From contig JBJMSU010000171.1 in NCBI GenBank assembly GCA_045801465.1, positions 1 through 14,417 of the forward strand: a stretch of 14,417 bases of DNA. Reading direction: 5' to 3'. A program made the position numbers and the translations under genes. Position 1 is the stretch's first letter. Every line of letters starts with the position of its first letter. Shown piece after piece: positions 7,152 through 13,520 of the stretch. This stretch comes from DATFWC01 sp045801465 (GTDB taxonomy: Bacteria; Pseudomonadota; Alphaproteobacteria; Rhizobiales; Xanthobacteraceae). Below the pieces are notes generated by a model, which saw nothing but the letters and a program-made list of their open reading frames with translations, had not been told where the DNA came from and made no database searches.

Positions 7152-8900
7152 TCAACCGCCATACAGATAGGCCGGCAGCCACAGCGTCATCCCCGGCCAC
7201 ACATACATGATGACCATGCATAGGATGATGACCAGCATGTAAGGCATCATGCCGGCAAAGATCTGATTGAGCGTAACGTGCGGCGGCGAAACGCCCTTGA
7301 GATAGAACGCCGACATCGCGACCGGCGGCGACAGGAACGCCGCCTGCAGATTGACGAAAACCAGCGTGCCCCAGAGGATCGGATCGATGTTGAAATGCTT
7401 GAGGAGCGGCAGGAAGATCGGCACGAAAATGACGATGATCTCGGTCCATTCGAGCGGCCAACCGAGCAAGAAGATGATCACCTGCGACAGGATCATGAAC
7501 TGCACGGGCGACATATTGAGCGACAAGACCCATTGCTCGACCAGCGCCTGCCCCCCCAGGATCGCAAACACCCCGGAAAACAGCGCCGAGCCGACGAACA
7601 ACCAGCACACCATGGCGGTGGTTTTCGCCGTGAGGAACACCGCTTCCTTGGTGCGTTTCCAGTCCAGTGTCCTGGCGTGGAAGGCCAGCAGAAAGGCGCC
7701 GGCGGCGCCGACGCCGGCGGACTCGGTTGCGGTCGTTATTCCGAACAGGATGACGGCGAGAACGACGACGGTGAGGATCCCGAGCGGCATCACCGACGAG
7801 GTCAGGAGCTTCACGACCTCCAAGCGATCGGCGTCCATCTTCCGGTAGTAACGCACGAGCATCACGGCCGCAGCCAGGGCGCACAGCCCGAACCCATAAT
7901 AGAAGCTGTCCGGCGGCCCTGCTTCGACGGGTGCGGCCGGGCTCGCACCGAGGCCGGGAGTCCCCAGTTGCTCCACGCCGGACACGGCGGCCTGGGCGGC
8001 TACCTGCTGATGAATGACGACGTACCACCACACCAGCCAGAGCGTGCCGGCGATCAACGCGAACGGGACGAGCGCGGCGCCCAGGTTCTTGACCAGGATC
8101 CAATAGCTGATGCGTCCTTCGTCGGTTTCGATCGCCTTGGCCCGCGCTGGAAATGCCAATGCCGACAGAAGGCCGACCAACATATTGCGCGAATACGCGG
8201 CCTGGAATTTCCGCATCCAGGCCGGCACCGGCACCCGCGTTTGTTCCTCCGGCAATCGCGGGGCGATGCTCGGGTTGATCATCGCCCAGCCCACGATATA
8301 GACGAGATAGAGCAACGCCAAAAAGAAGCCGGGAAACATCGCGGCCGCATAGAGCTTGACCACCGACTGTCCCGCAACCGCTGCGTAGACGATGATCATC
8401 ACCGACGGCGGGATGAGGATGCCGAGGGTGCCGCCCGCCGTGATGACCCCGGAGGCGAGCTTGACGTCGTAGCCCGCGCGCAGCATCGGGTTGAACGCGA
8501 TCACGCCCATCAGCACCACCACGGCGCCAACGAGACCGCTGGCGATTCCCCAAAACGTGCAGACGATCAGGGTGGCGACGGCCAGGGAGGCAGGTACATT
8601 CCGAAACGCGAGCTGAATCGAATAGAACATTTTGTCGACCAGCGCGCCGCGCTCCATCACGTAGCCCATGAGCACGAACAACGGGATGGAAATCAGCACG
8701 TCATTGGTCATCGCACCGTAGGTGCGCTGGACCATCAGATCGAACACCCGATTGTCGGTAAACGCTTGCGAGGGATCGTAGAACGCGATGTAACCGAAGA
8801 CGATCCCGAGCCCCATGAGCGTAAATGCCGTCGGGAAGCCCATGACGATTACGACCACGATGAGCGAGAGCATCAACAGCCCGAGTGCGGGGTCGCTCAT
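7152..8900 (-). CDS. dctM: TRAP transporter large permease, DctM family, with long internal insert
   Basis: A 582-residue inner-membrane protein and the transport-catalysing subunit of a sodium-driven TRAP system. The N-terminus (LLMLSLIVVVIVMGFPTAF), the motif ASGVITAGGTLGILIPPS, the segment ITTATESAGVGAAGAF and the final LPAYLYG helix are DctM hallmarks, with hydrophobic helices throughout. Usual DctM proteins are about 425-450 residues. The excess sits at roughly residues 215-350, between PRLPEEQTRVP and the TATES motif. It includes a hydrophobic helix (ALVPFALIAGTLWLVWWYVV), a Pro/Ala-rich linker and another helix (FYYGFGLCALAAAVMLV). Longer DctM forms occur in the mannitol/chloroaromatic group. 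The start overlaps the dctQ stop as ATGA, with GGGGGGAG upstream, so translation is coupled to dctQ. Confidence 0.95.
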   Translation of the reverse strand: MSDPALGLLMLSLIVVVIVMGFPTAFTLMGLGIVFGYIAFYDPSQAFTDNRVFDLMVQRTYGAMTNDVLISIPLFVLMGYVMERGALVDKMFYSIQLAFRNVPASLAVATLIVCTFWGIASGLVGAVVVLMGVIAFNPMLRAGYDVKLASGVITAGGTLGILIPPSVMIIVYAAVAGQSVVKLYAAAMFPGFFLALLYLVYIVGWAMINPSIAPRLPEEQTRVPVPAWMRKFQAAYSRNMLVGLLSALAFPARAKAIETDEGRISYWILVKNLGAALVPFALIAGTLWLVWWYVVIHQQVAAQAAVSGVEQLGTPGLGASPAAPVEAGPPDSFYYGFGLCALAAAVMLVRYYRKMDADRLEVVKLLTSSVMPLGILTVVVLAVILFGITTATESAGVGAAGAFLLAFHARTLDWKRTKEAVFLTAKTTAMVCWLFVGSALFSGVFAILGGQALVEQWVLSLNMSPVQFMILSQVIIFLLGWPLEWTEIIVIFVPIFLPLLKHFNIDPILWGTLVFVNLQAAFLSPPVAMSAFYLKGVSPPHVTLNQIFAGMMPYMLVIILCMVIMYVWPGMTLWLPAYLYGG

Positions 8901-9565
8901 TTCTGCAGGTCTCCCCCCATACCGCGCTGGCGCGCGCTCTCGTCGATTTGGTGCGCGCGCGCGATCGCAATCTTACGCGCTTCCTCATCGACATATGCGC
9001 TGTGCGCCAGCTGTTCCTCGACAACGTCGATCTCGGTGACGTCCTTCAGCCGGCTCGGCCATTGACCTGTCTTGATGCAGAAGATGCAGCGCACGATCTC
9101 GGCAATGCCTTGCAGCATCACCAGCATTCCGGCCAGCGGAATCATCGCCTTGAACTGGTAGACCGGCGGGCCTTCCGCCGTCACGGTCGAATGCTCGGCG
9201 ATGCGCCACGAGTCGGCCGCGTAGTAGTATCCCGCGTAAATGAGCGCGGCGATTCCGGGGATAAAGAAAACGAGGTAAAGCGCGAGGTCGAGCGAGGCCT
9301 GCGTGCGCGGACGCATGGAGCTGTAGAGGAAGTCGCCACGGACGTGGGCGTTCTGCGCCAAAGTGTACGCCCCGCCGAGCATGAAGAACGTGCCGTACAG
9401 CATGTTTTCGGCATCGAAGATCCATGCCGTCGGCGCGTTCAGGATGTAGCGCTTGAACACCTCGGCGCAGACGACGAGCATCAGCGCGATGATGAGCCAG
9501 GCCACCGTCTTGCCGACCCAGGTGCTGATCTCGTCGATCGCGTACAGAAAGCGCTGGACGTTCAT
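8897..9565 (-). CDS. dctQ: TRAP transporter small permease, DctQ family
   Basis: A 222-residue inner-membrane subunit that pairs with DctM. Four hydrophobic segments are visible: VAWLIIALMLVVCAEVFKRY (~19-38), MLYGTFFMLGGAYTLAQ (~55-71), LALYLVFFIPGIAALIYAGYY (~93-113) and MIPLAGMLVMLQGIAEIVRC (~140-159). The patterns EVFKRYILNAP and NAHVRGDFLYSSM are typical of the small TRAP subunit. The C-terminus has a long charged tail (~170-222) beyond the usual end of the family. An in-frame TAA sits 6 nt before the ATG, so translation cannot begin further upstream. No Shine-Dalgarno-like sequence precedes the start, unlike all neighbouring genes, which suggests low translation. It ends in a 4-bp overlap with dctM. 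Confidence 0.93.
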   Translation of the reverse strand: MNVQRFLYAIDEISTWVGKTVAWLIIALMLVVCAEVFKRYILNAPTAWIFDAENMLYGTFFMLGGAYTLAQNAHVRGDFLYSSMRPRTQASLDLALYLVFFIPGIAALIYAGYYYAADSWRIAEHSTVTAEGPPVYQFKAMIPLAGMLVMLQGIAEIVRCIFCIKTGQWPSRLKDVTEIDVVEEQLAHSAYVDEEARKIAIARAHQIDESARQRGMGGDLQK

Positions 9566-9600
9566 GCGTTAAGCCGCAGGAGAGGCGCGCGGGGAAATAC

Positions 9601-9637
9601 AAAGCACCATCCGGCGCGCCACCGAATGGTGCTTTGC
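9601..9637 (-). promoter_or_regulatory. Hairpin between dctP-2 and dctQ, likely attenuator or mRNA 3'-end stabiliser
   Basis: An 11-bp perfect inverted repeat (CAAAGCACCAT at 9601-9611, ATGGTGCTTTG at 9627-9637), extended by an inner CGG/CCG after one mismatch, leaves a 7-nt loop. On the minus-strand transcript it begins 16 nt after the dctP-2 stop and ends 35 nt before the dctQ start. No T-run follows, so full termination is unlikely; partial termination or protection of the upstream mRNA is more plausible. Confidence 0.6.
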
Positions 9638-9653
9638 CACCTCTATCGTTCCG

Positions 9654-10796
9654 TCAAATTGGCTTCTTTGCGTTTGGCCCGAAGTAGTGCTCGAAGGCCA
9701 TGCGTCGGCTCACGACGGTGTCCTGCTCCCATTGCGTCGCCCGCTTGGCGAACGCAAGCTGGGATTCGGCGATCTCCTTGAAAATCGGATTTTCCGCCGC
9801 CTTCTTCCGTACGACGTCGTCGTAGACCTCGAGCTGCCGCTTGAGCACCGGATCCGGCGTCTTGTAGAACTTGACATTGTCCTTGGTCTGCAGCTCGACG
9901 TAGTCCTTCGAGTATCGATCGATCGCTTTCCACTGCATGTCCTGCGAGGCCGCCTCGACCGCATTGGCGATGATCGCCTTCAGCTTGTCCGGCAGCGAAT
10001 CGTATTTCGTCTTGTTGAACGTGATTTCGAACTGCTCGGCATTCTGGTGATAGCTCTGCAGCATGCAGATTTTCGAGACGTCGGCGAAGCCGAGCGCGCG
10101 GTCCGACGAGGCATTGTTGAACTCGGCTGCGTCGAGCAGGCCGCGATCGATCGCCGAGACGATCTCGCCGCCCGGCAGCGCATTCACGGCGGCGCCCAGA
10201 CCCTGGAAGACGTCGATGGAGATGCCGACGGTGCGGAATTTGAGGCCCTTGAAGTCATCGACCTTGGTGACCGGCTTCTTGAACCAGCCGAGCGGTTGCG
10301 TCGGCATCGGCCCGTACGGGAAGGAGACGACGTTCGCTCCGACCGATGTGTACAGCTTCTCCAGAAGCTCCTTGCCGCCGCCGTACTTGTGCCAGGCCAG
10401 CAGCATGTTGGCGTCCATTGCATAGCCCGGGCCCGATCCCCACAGCGCCAGCGCCGTCTGCTTGCCGTAGTGGTAGACGAGCACGCCGTGACCGCCGTCG
10501 AGCAGTCCCTTCGACACCGCGTCGAGCAACTGGAACGCGGGCACCACGGCGCCGGCGGGCAGCACCTCGATCTTGAGGTCGCCGCCGGTCATGTCGTTGA
10601 CCTTCTTGGCGTAGTCGAGTGCGTATTCGTGGAAAATGTCCTTCGACGGCCAGGTGCTCTGCCAGCGCATACTGATTGGACCTTGCGCACTGACGATGGC
10701 GGGCGCAGCCACTGTGGCGGCGCCGGTAGCGCCCGCGGCCAGCAGGAATCTACGCCGGCTCGTCGACTCCGAAGCGATGGAACGTTGAGTTGTCAT
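9654..10796 (-). CDS. dctP: TRAP transporter solute-binding protein, DctP family (copy 2, promoter-proximal)
   Basis: A 380-residue periplasmic receptor, first gene of the TRAP operon. It has a Tat signal (SRRRFLLAAGATGAAT, from residue 13; likely cut after VSA at 37). The mature part contains STWPSKDIFHEYALDYAKK, KFRTVG with the carboxylate-contacting arginine, and GGEIVSAIDRGLLDAAEFNN, parallel to the distal receptor. Differences are concentrated between, for instance VYHYGKQTALALWGSG here against AYWYGKHKAFSLFGTA there, so the two may bind different ligands. I chose the ATG at 10796 because GGGAGG lies 6-7 nt upstream; an in-frame ATG at 10817 would add seven residues without such a site. 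A hairpin follows the stop, then dctQ and dctM. The identification is secure; the ligand is not known. Confidence 0.94.
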   Translation of the reverse strand: MTTQRSIASESTSRRRFLLAAGATGAATVAAPAIVSAQGPISMRWQSTWPSKDIFHEYALDYAKKVNDMTGGDLKIEVLPAGAVVPAFQLLDAVSKGLLDGGHGVLVYHYGKQTALALWGSGPGYAMDANMLLAWHKYGGGKELLEKLYTSVGANVVSFPYGPMPTQPLGWFKKPVTKVDDFKGLKFRTVGISIDVFQGLGAAVNALPGGEIVSAIDRGLLDAAEFNNASSDRALGFADVSKICMLQSYHQNAEQFEITFNKTKYDSLPDKLKAIIANAVEAASQDMQWKAIDRYSKDYVELQTKDNVKFYKTPDPVLKRQLEVYDDVVRKKAAENPIFKEIAESQLAFAKRATQWEQDTVVSRRMAFEHYFGPNAKKPI

Positions 10797-10878
10797 CAGG
10801 GCCCTCCCGAGGCTCATGCGTTGTTCTATCCGGCCGTGTCAGACAAACCGTCAGCAGCGGGCCGGTATTCCAGGAAAA

Positions 10879-10907
10879 GTCATAATTTGGCTGGCGTCAT
10901 TCCACAA
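10879..10907 (-). promoter_or_regulatory. Candidate sigma-70 promoter of the TRAP operon
   Basis: On the minus strand TTGTGG (10907-10902) is followed after exactly 17 bp by TATGAC (10884-10879), in the only AT-rich patch of the spacer. Transcription would begin about 75-80 nt before the dctP-2 start. The -10 match is 4/6 and the -35 match is weak, so this rests mainly on spacing and position. Confidence 0.35.
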
Positions 10908-10970
10908 GCGGGTTTCGTGCTGAGCGTGCGGCCAAGCGGCACATCGGCTGTGTCAAGGTGAATCCAGGGT

Positions 10971-10988
10971 TCGCCGGCGCGCCGGCGA
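10971..10988. repeat. Perfect 18-bp palindrome inside a wider inverted repeat
   Basis: TCGCCGGCGCGCCGGCGA equals its own reverse complement. CATCGGC at 10942-10948 and GCCGATG at 10990-10996 form a further inverted pair around it. It sits in the divergent spacer and could be an operator, but short palindromes of only G and C are also common by chance in such GC-rich DNA. Confidence 0.5.
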
Positions 10989-11201
10989 TGCCGATGGCCC
11001 CCGATTGCCCCGCGAGCGCCGCGAACTTGCCCTCCGCCCTTCCCCATCCCGACTTTGCCAAAGGCCCAGTCGCGGTGTAATTGGCCCTTCGTCTAACCGT
11101 GCCGGTCCGAGTCGAATCCGGACGCGGCGAGGACGGCGACAACTCGTTCCGGTCCGCGGATACGCCTGCCGGCATCGCCAATCAGCAACAGGAGACCGCG
11201 C

Positions 11202-12950
11202 GTGACCGGCCTTGTCTCGACGCTCGCCACCATTTGGCGACTCGCCGCGCCCTATTTCTCCTCGGAGGATCGCTGGCCGGGGCGCATTCTGCTCGCCGCC
11301 GTGATCGCGATTCAGCTGGCACTGGTCGGCCTCGATGTCCTGTTGAATTATTGGAATGCGCGCTTCTTCAATGCCATCCAGGAAAAGAACTGGGACAGTT
11401 TCATCAGCGAGCTGATGTTGTTCTGCCTGCTCGCCGCCGCGTTCATCGTGCTCTCCGTGTACGGGCTCTATCTCAATATGTGGCTTCAGATCCGCTGGCG
11501 CCGGTGGATGACGACCCGCTACCTCGCGCACTGGCTCGACGGCGCCAACCACTACCGCATGCAGCTTCTCGGCGATGCCGCCGACAATCCCGACCAGCGC
11601 ATCGCCGAGGACATCCAGCTGTTCGTCGAGCGCACGTTGACGATCGGCATTGGACTGCTCAGCGCCGTGGTCTCGCTGGCGTCGTTTTTCGCCATCCTGT
11701 GGGGGCTTTCGGAAGCGGCGCCGCTGGCACTGTTCGGCGTGGAGTGGCGCATTCCCGGCTATCTGGTGTGGGCGGCGATGATCTATGCGGCCGTCGGCAC
11801 GCTGCTGACGCACCTGATCGGCCGCGCGCTGATCGCGCTTAACTTTAACCAGCAGCGCTTCGAGGCCGATTTCCGCTTCAACCTGGTGCGCGTGCGCGAG
11901 AACTCCGAGCAGATTGCGCTGCTCCGCGGCGAGACGGCCGAACGCGACCGCCTGATGGACCGTTTCGGCGCCATCATGACCAACTGGCTCGCCATCATGT
12001 CGCGCACCAAGCAGCTCACCTTCTTCACCGCCGGCTACAACCAGGCCTCGGTCGTGTTTCCCTATGTGGTCGTCAGCCCGGCCTATTTTGCCGGCCATAT
12101 CCAGCTCGGCGTCCTGACCCAGACGGCGTCCGCTTTCAACAGCGTGCAGACCTCGCTATCGTTCTTCATCAATGTCTATCGCCAGCTCGCCGAATGGCGC
12201 GCCGTGATCGAGCGGCTCGCCGGCTTCGACCGCGCGGTGGCGGCCGGCTGGCACGCGACGCAAACACCTCCCGTCGTCTCGCTCTCGCTCCGCCCGGACG
12301 CCAAGGCGATCGGGCTGGGCGATGTCACGGTCGACCTGCCGGCCGGCACGCCGCTGGTCGCGGTCCGGGATGTCGCGCTGCCGGCGGCCGAACGGGTGCT
12401 CGTCACCGGCCCGACCGGTTCCGGCAAATCGACCCTGTTCCGCGCGATCGCCGGCATCTGGCCGTTTGGTGCCGGCACCATTGCGGTGCCGGCGGGTGCC
12501 CGCGCGATGATGCTTCCGCAGCGGCCGTATTTCCCGGTCGGCTCGCTCGAAGCGGCGATGAACTACCCGGCCGTGCCCGGAACGTTCGAGGGCAGCCGGC
12601 TCGCCGAGGTGCTCGTCGCCGTCGGTCTTCCGGCTCTGGCGCTGCGCCTCGGCGAGCATGCCCACTGGAACCGCATGCTCTCGCTCGGCGAGCAGCAGCG
12701 CCTCGCGCTCGCACGCGCGATCCTGCTCGAGCCGGACTATCTGTTTCTCGACGAGGCGACCGCCTCGCTCGACGAGGCGTCCGAGGCGGCGCTCTATCGC
12801 CTGCTGCAGGAGCGCCTGCCGCGCACCGCCATCGTGTCGATCGGCCACCGCTCGACGCTGGGCGCGTTCCACCGCCGTCGCCTGGTGCTCGAACGCGAGG
12901 GCGACCGGCACCGCGTGCGCGAGCGCGAGCTTGTCGCGGCGGCGGAGTGA
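11202..12950 (+). CDS. ABC half-transporter with fused membrane and ATPase domains, SbmA/BacA/YddA-like
   Basis: A 582-residue exporter-type ABC protein. The membrane domain (~1-370) contains WNARFFNAIQEKNWDSF, LQIRWRRWMTTRYLAHWL, DNPDQRIAEDI and QRFEADFRFNLVRVRENSE, all signatures of the SbmA/BacA and YddA/ABCD membrane domain. The ATPase domain follows: Walker A GPTGSGKST (~403-411), signature LSLGEQQ (~493-499), Walker B YLFLDEA (~513-519) and H-loop IGHRS (His ~549). All catalytic residues are present, so it should work as a homodimer in the inner membrane. Relatives include Bradyrhizobium BclA, which confers resistance to plant NCR peptides, and Rv1819c, which imports cobalamin and peptides. 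The substrate here cannot be assigned. The start is GTG with AGGAG 7 nt upstream. It is transcribed divergently from the TRAP operon and ends near a repeat element. Confidence 0.92.
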   Translation: MTGLVSTLATIWRLAAPYFSSEDRWPGRILLAAVIAIQLALVGLDVLLNYWNARFFNAIQEKNWDSFISELMLFCLLAAAFIVLSVYGLYLNMWLQIRWRRWMTTRYLAHWLDGANHYRMQLLGDAADNPDQRIAEDIQLFVERTLTIGIGLLSAVVSLASFFAILWGLSEAAPLALFGVEWRIPGYLVWAAMIYAAVGTLLTHLIGRALIALNFNQQRFEADFRFNLVRVRENSEQIALLRGETAERDRLMDRFGAIMTNWLAIMSRTKQLTFFTAGYNQASVVFPYVVVSPAYFAGHIQLGVLTQTASAFNSVQTSLSFFINVYRQLAEWRAVIERLAGFDRAVAAGWHATQTPPVVSLSLRPDAKAIGLGDVTVDLPAGTPLVAVRDVALPAAERVLVTGPTGSGKSTLFRAIAGIWPFGAGTIAVPAGARAMMLPQRPYFPVGSLEAAMNYPAVPGTFEGSRLAEVLVAVGLPALALRLGEHAHWNRMLSLGEQQRLALARAILLEPDYLFLDEATASLDEASEAALYRLLQERLPRTAIVSIGHRSTLGAFHRRRLVLEREGDRHRVRERELVAAAE

Positions 12951-12960
12951 GCAGCTTGGC

Positions 12961-13037
12961 CTGGGCGTTATGCCCGGCCGGGCCAAGGCGAACAAAAGCA
13001 AAGACGTGGATGGCCGGGACCAGCCCCATGACGACGA
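12961..13037. repeat. Rhizobial-type dispersed intergenic repeat
   Basis: The segment contains the 12-bp palindrome GCCCGGCCGGGC (12972-12983), then AAGACGTGGATGGCCGGGAC and CAGCCCCATGACGACGA. The reverse complement of the last part (TCGTCGTCATGGGGCTGG, then TCCCGGCCATCCACGTCTT) closely resembles a repeat I know to be abundant between genes in Bradyrhizobium and relatives. It lies 10 bp after the ABC transporter stop and has no coding role. Confidence 0.7.
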
Positions 13038-13046
13038 AATGAAACG

Positions 13047-13071
13047 GGCGGCGGTTGGTTGAACCGCCGCC
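13047..13071 (-). terminator. Hairpin terminator downstream of the 13095 gene remnant
   Basis: A perfect 10-bp stem (GGCGGCGGTT at 13047-13056, AACCGCCGCC at 13062-13071) closes a 5-nt loop. On the minus strand it comes 23 nt after the TAG at 13095 and is followed by the T-rich CGTTTCATTTC, which fits an intrinsic terminator for minus-strand transcription. The plus-strand side is GC-rich, so it is a weaker end for the ABC transcript. Confidence 0.6.
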
Positions 13072-13094
13072 GGCCGCCGCGCCAACCCACGTGG

Positions 13095-13379
13095 CTAAAG
13101 CTTCAGGTTGGTCAGCCAAGTGAGATCGAACGACCCCTTGGCGATGAAGGCGCTGCCGCACCACCGCGACGTGCCGAGCGGGTCGCCGCCGCCGGGCAGG
13201 CCGCGCAGGTCGCCGGTGAGCACGAAGCATTCCTGCTTGCTCAGGTCGGTGTCGTGGAAGCGCAGGTCGAGCGTGAAGACCTGGATGAAAGCTTCAGCAA
13301 ATGCTGCTTTTTTTGGGGAAAACGCCGTTGCAAAAATGATTGTAAGCGGCCGTTGCAAATAGGTCACATAATACCGCAT
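13095..13379 (-). pseudogene. Probable 3' gene fragment of unknown family, upstream part replaced
   Basis: The last ~65 codons (13095-13289) have the strong G/C third-position pattern of the neighbouring genes and read FIQVFTLDLRFHDTDLSK, then QECFVLTGDLRGLPGGGDPLG, TSRWCGSAFIAKGSFDLTWL and a terminal TNLKL. Alternating hydrophobic strands and two cysteines recall the C-terminal end of a beta-barrel protein, perhaps a TorF-type putative porin, but I cannot confirm this, and the non-aromatic last residue is unusual for an outer-membrane barrel. Upstream of about 13290 the frame stays open to an ATG at 13379, but codons become AT-rich (ending at runs such as CCAAAAAAAGCAGC), no ribosome site precedes that ATG, and there is no signal peptide. 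I read it as the surviving end of a broken gene. A small intact protein of 94 residues is the alternative. A good terminator follows the stop. Confidence 0.45.
13324..13359. repeat. Paired 11-bp direct repeats in an AT-rich island
   Basis: GCCGTTGCAAA occurs at 13324-13334 and again at 13349-13359, a spacing of 25 bp. The pair lies in a visibly AT-rich stretch (about 13288-13380) that also holds a seven-T run after a short CAGC/GCTG stem. TACAAT on the minus strand (13344-13339) lies between the copies and could be a -10 element without a good -35. Confidence 0.5.
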
Positions 13380-13520
13380 CCGTTGGCTATTGGACGCGTT
13401 GAGAATTCACAGCAGGTACGGTTGTGGGGCCGAGCGGGGCGCTTCGGAGGCGCCGAAACAGGCCGGGCGTGGCGGCTGGCCGCGGCTCCCCGCACTCCAC
13501 TGGGGTTTGACGATGATCCG

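Larger units (their letters stand above)
10797..11201. other. Divergent 405-bp intergenic region between dctP-2 and the ABC transporter
   Basis: I see no convincing gene here. The TRAP promoter candidate lies at 10879-10907 and an 18-bp palindrome at 10971-10988. A 94-codon minus-strand frame (10897-11181) and a 40-codon plus-strand frame from a GTG near 10959 to a TAA near 11080 are open, but they have odd composition, no ribosome site and no family likeness I recognise. The ABC gene's ribosome site AGGAG is at 11190-11194. Confidence 0.6.

Noticed and set aside
7278..9065. 595-codon plus-strand frame opposite dctM and dctQ
   Set aside because: Composition rich in Arg, His, Asp and Gln without hydrophobic structure; it mirrors genuine transmembrane genes on the other strand.
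11082..11130. tRNA-like text (GGCCCTTCGTCTAACC followed by GTCCGAGTCGAATCCGGAC)
   Set aside because: It resembles a glutamate tRNA D-arm and a T-arm, but they are only about 10 bp apart, with no anticodon arm and no acceptor stem pairing. The span is too short for any tRNA.
10897..11181. 94-codon minus-strand frame in the divergent spacer
   Set aside because: No ribosome site, no recognisable family, low-complexity composition, and it would overlap the probable TRAP promoter and the ABC gene's upstream signals.
12958..13085. Small protein frames across 12958-13085 on either strand
   Set aside because: They translate the dispersed repeat and the terminator hairpin; such repeat-derived peptides are common false genes in rhizobial genomes.
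13430..13470. Terminator for the right-edge gene (GGCGC, loop, GCGCC)
   Set aside because: The stem is only five base pairs and no T-run follows on the minus strand, so it is not supported.
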